Shown piece after piece: positions 63,301-64,000 of a DNA stretch of 64,000 bases. The notes under the pieces were generated by a model that saw only the letters and a list, made by a program, of their open reading frames with translations, ran no database searches and was not told where the DNA came from. The stretch is from the NCBI GenBank assembly GCA_009763385.1, contig CM019831.1, positions 18,936,080 to 19,000,079 of the forward strand. The letters run 5' to 3'. The stretch comes from Coix lacryma-jobi var. lacryma-jobi (taxonomy: Eukaryota; Streptophyta; Magnoliopsida; Poales; Poaceae). The translations under genes and the position numbers were made by a program. Numbering within the stretch: the stretch's first letter is position 1; each line of letters opens with the position of its first letter.

Positions 63301-64000
63301 TTTTGAGATACAAGCATGACAAAGATGAGGGCTTGCGGTGCGATCCTGAGGGCACGCACGGCCAGCCCGGTGGCTCGCACAGCTGGCCAGGGGCAGTTAG
63401 GCCATCTGACCATGGGGAGTGGCGGTTGGCCTAGGCTAGCGCGGCGGCCGATCAGGGGCACGACGACTGGCCTAGGCTGGAGCAGTGGGCAAACAGAGGG
63501 CTCGTGAGGCTGTCCAAGGGGCATGCGCTCGTGGCCACAGGCGGGGACACCTTGCGCCAGGGAGTGCGGCGGCCGGCCTGGGCGGGCGTGTTGGCCGGCT
63601 TGGGCTGGTGCGAGGGCCGGCTAGAGGGTTCGCGCGGCCGGCGTTGGGCGGCCTTGGGACCGGGCGGGCGTGGTTGCAGGCGGCGGGAGCACGAGCGAGT
63701 CACAATGGGGAAGAGACGGAGAAGAATAGAACAAACTATTTTTCTGCGTAATCAGTGGCATGGTGGCTAATTTTCTCAAAATCCACCAAACTTAGATTTA
63801 ATGGAGCACCTCTTGCGGTGCTTTGTCAATTTGGCGCAAGATCCACCTAATTTTTTATTCTCTCATTCCCCGCCTCCACTCCTGAGTAGAGATATCCACG
63901 TCGGGAGAACTTCCCCTACTGCTGTTCGGCATGCGGCTGCCAGGGATGCCGCTGTCAGGCCCGTCTTATAGGGGGCGGCCCGAGCGACGGGTAGGGGCCC
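63301..64000. other. GC-rich DNA, no gene recognised
   Basis: Rich in 'GGCC' and 'GGCTGG' words, with open frames on both strands that have no recognisable domain. The window ends inside it. Confidence 0.45.

Noticed and set aside
63316..63770. Frames of 63-88 codons at the window end
   Set aside because: Both strands open because of GC-rich repeats of 'GGCC'; no domain or start context.

Overview
The window looks like repeat-rich nuclear DNA from a grass (Poaceae, probably a panicoid such as Miscanthus, Saccharum, Sorghum or Panicum). The reasons are a Ty1-copia Sirevirus with several polypurine tracts, CACTA elements with 'CTTTAGTCCCGG' subterminal hairpins, grass-type L1 LINEs, and plant receptor-kinase genes. 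Only one host gene looks intact: a single-exon L-type lectin receptor kinase at 22878-24944 (+). A second host gene, a cysteine-rich (DUF26) receptor-like kinase at 46976-49001 (+), is disrupted. Almost everything else is mobile-element DNA.

Layout. (1) 1-2214: unassigned DNA with retroelement scraps. (2) 2215-21375: an old hAT transposon whose body holds three later insertions. These are a solo LTR (2384-4452, TSD TGCCG), a second solo LTR (4880-5577 plus 17590-18466), and, inside the TATA box of that second LTR, a young complete Sirevirus on the minus strand (5578-17589, TSD ATATA; gag, pol, PBS and PPTs). (3) 21376-24944: a small MITE, then the lectin receptor kinase with its promoter and poly(A) signal. 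(4) 24779-27661 and 39574-42455: two direct copies of the 3' end of that kinase, its flank and a reverse-oriented Sirevirus solo LTR. The left LTR copy is cut short. Between the copies lies a 11.9-kb CACTA transposon with a TNP2-type transposase, a second transposon gene and a Ulp1-like cysteine protease, each transcription unit preceded by a hairpin array. (5) 43069-45863: a gypsy-type LTR and a LINE 3' remnant. (6) 45864-46893: a non-autonomous hAT with a perfect 8-bp TSD, just upstream of the CRK pseudogene. (7) 49130-56228: a long L1-type LINE with ORF1 and ORF2 overlapping by ATGA. (8) 56804-58534: a small CACTA. (9) 58989-61860: a FAR1-like sequence split by another solo LTR (TSD GGTTT). 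(10) 61917-62473: a CACTA MITE with an exact ATC TSD and an internal tRNA-like segment. (11) 62474-64000: unassigned repeat and GC-rich DNA.

The most interesting signals are four. Sirevirus LTRs carry arrays of short hairpins whose stems change in a compensatory way while the loop stays constant. A hairpin array, TATA-like box and leader are placed before each of the two CACTA transcription units. A splice-acceptor-like sequence sits exactly at the out-of-frame gag/pol junction. The 2.9-kb direct duplication around the CACTA differs almost only by single-base indels, which raises the possibility of an assembly artefact or unmerged haplotypes. No wholly new defence or metabolic system was found. 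All family assignments come from reading translated motifs, not from database searches.
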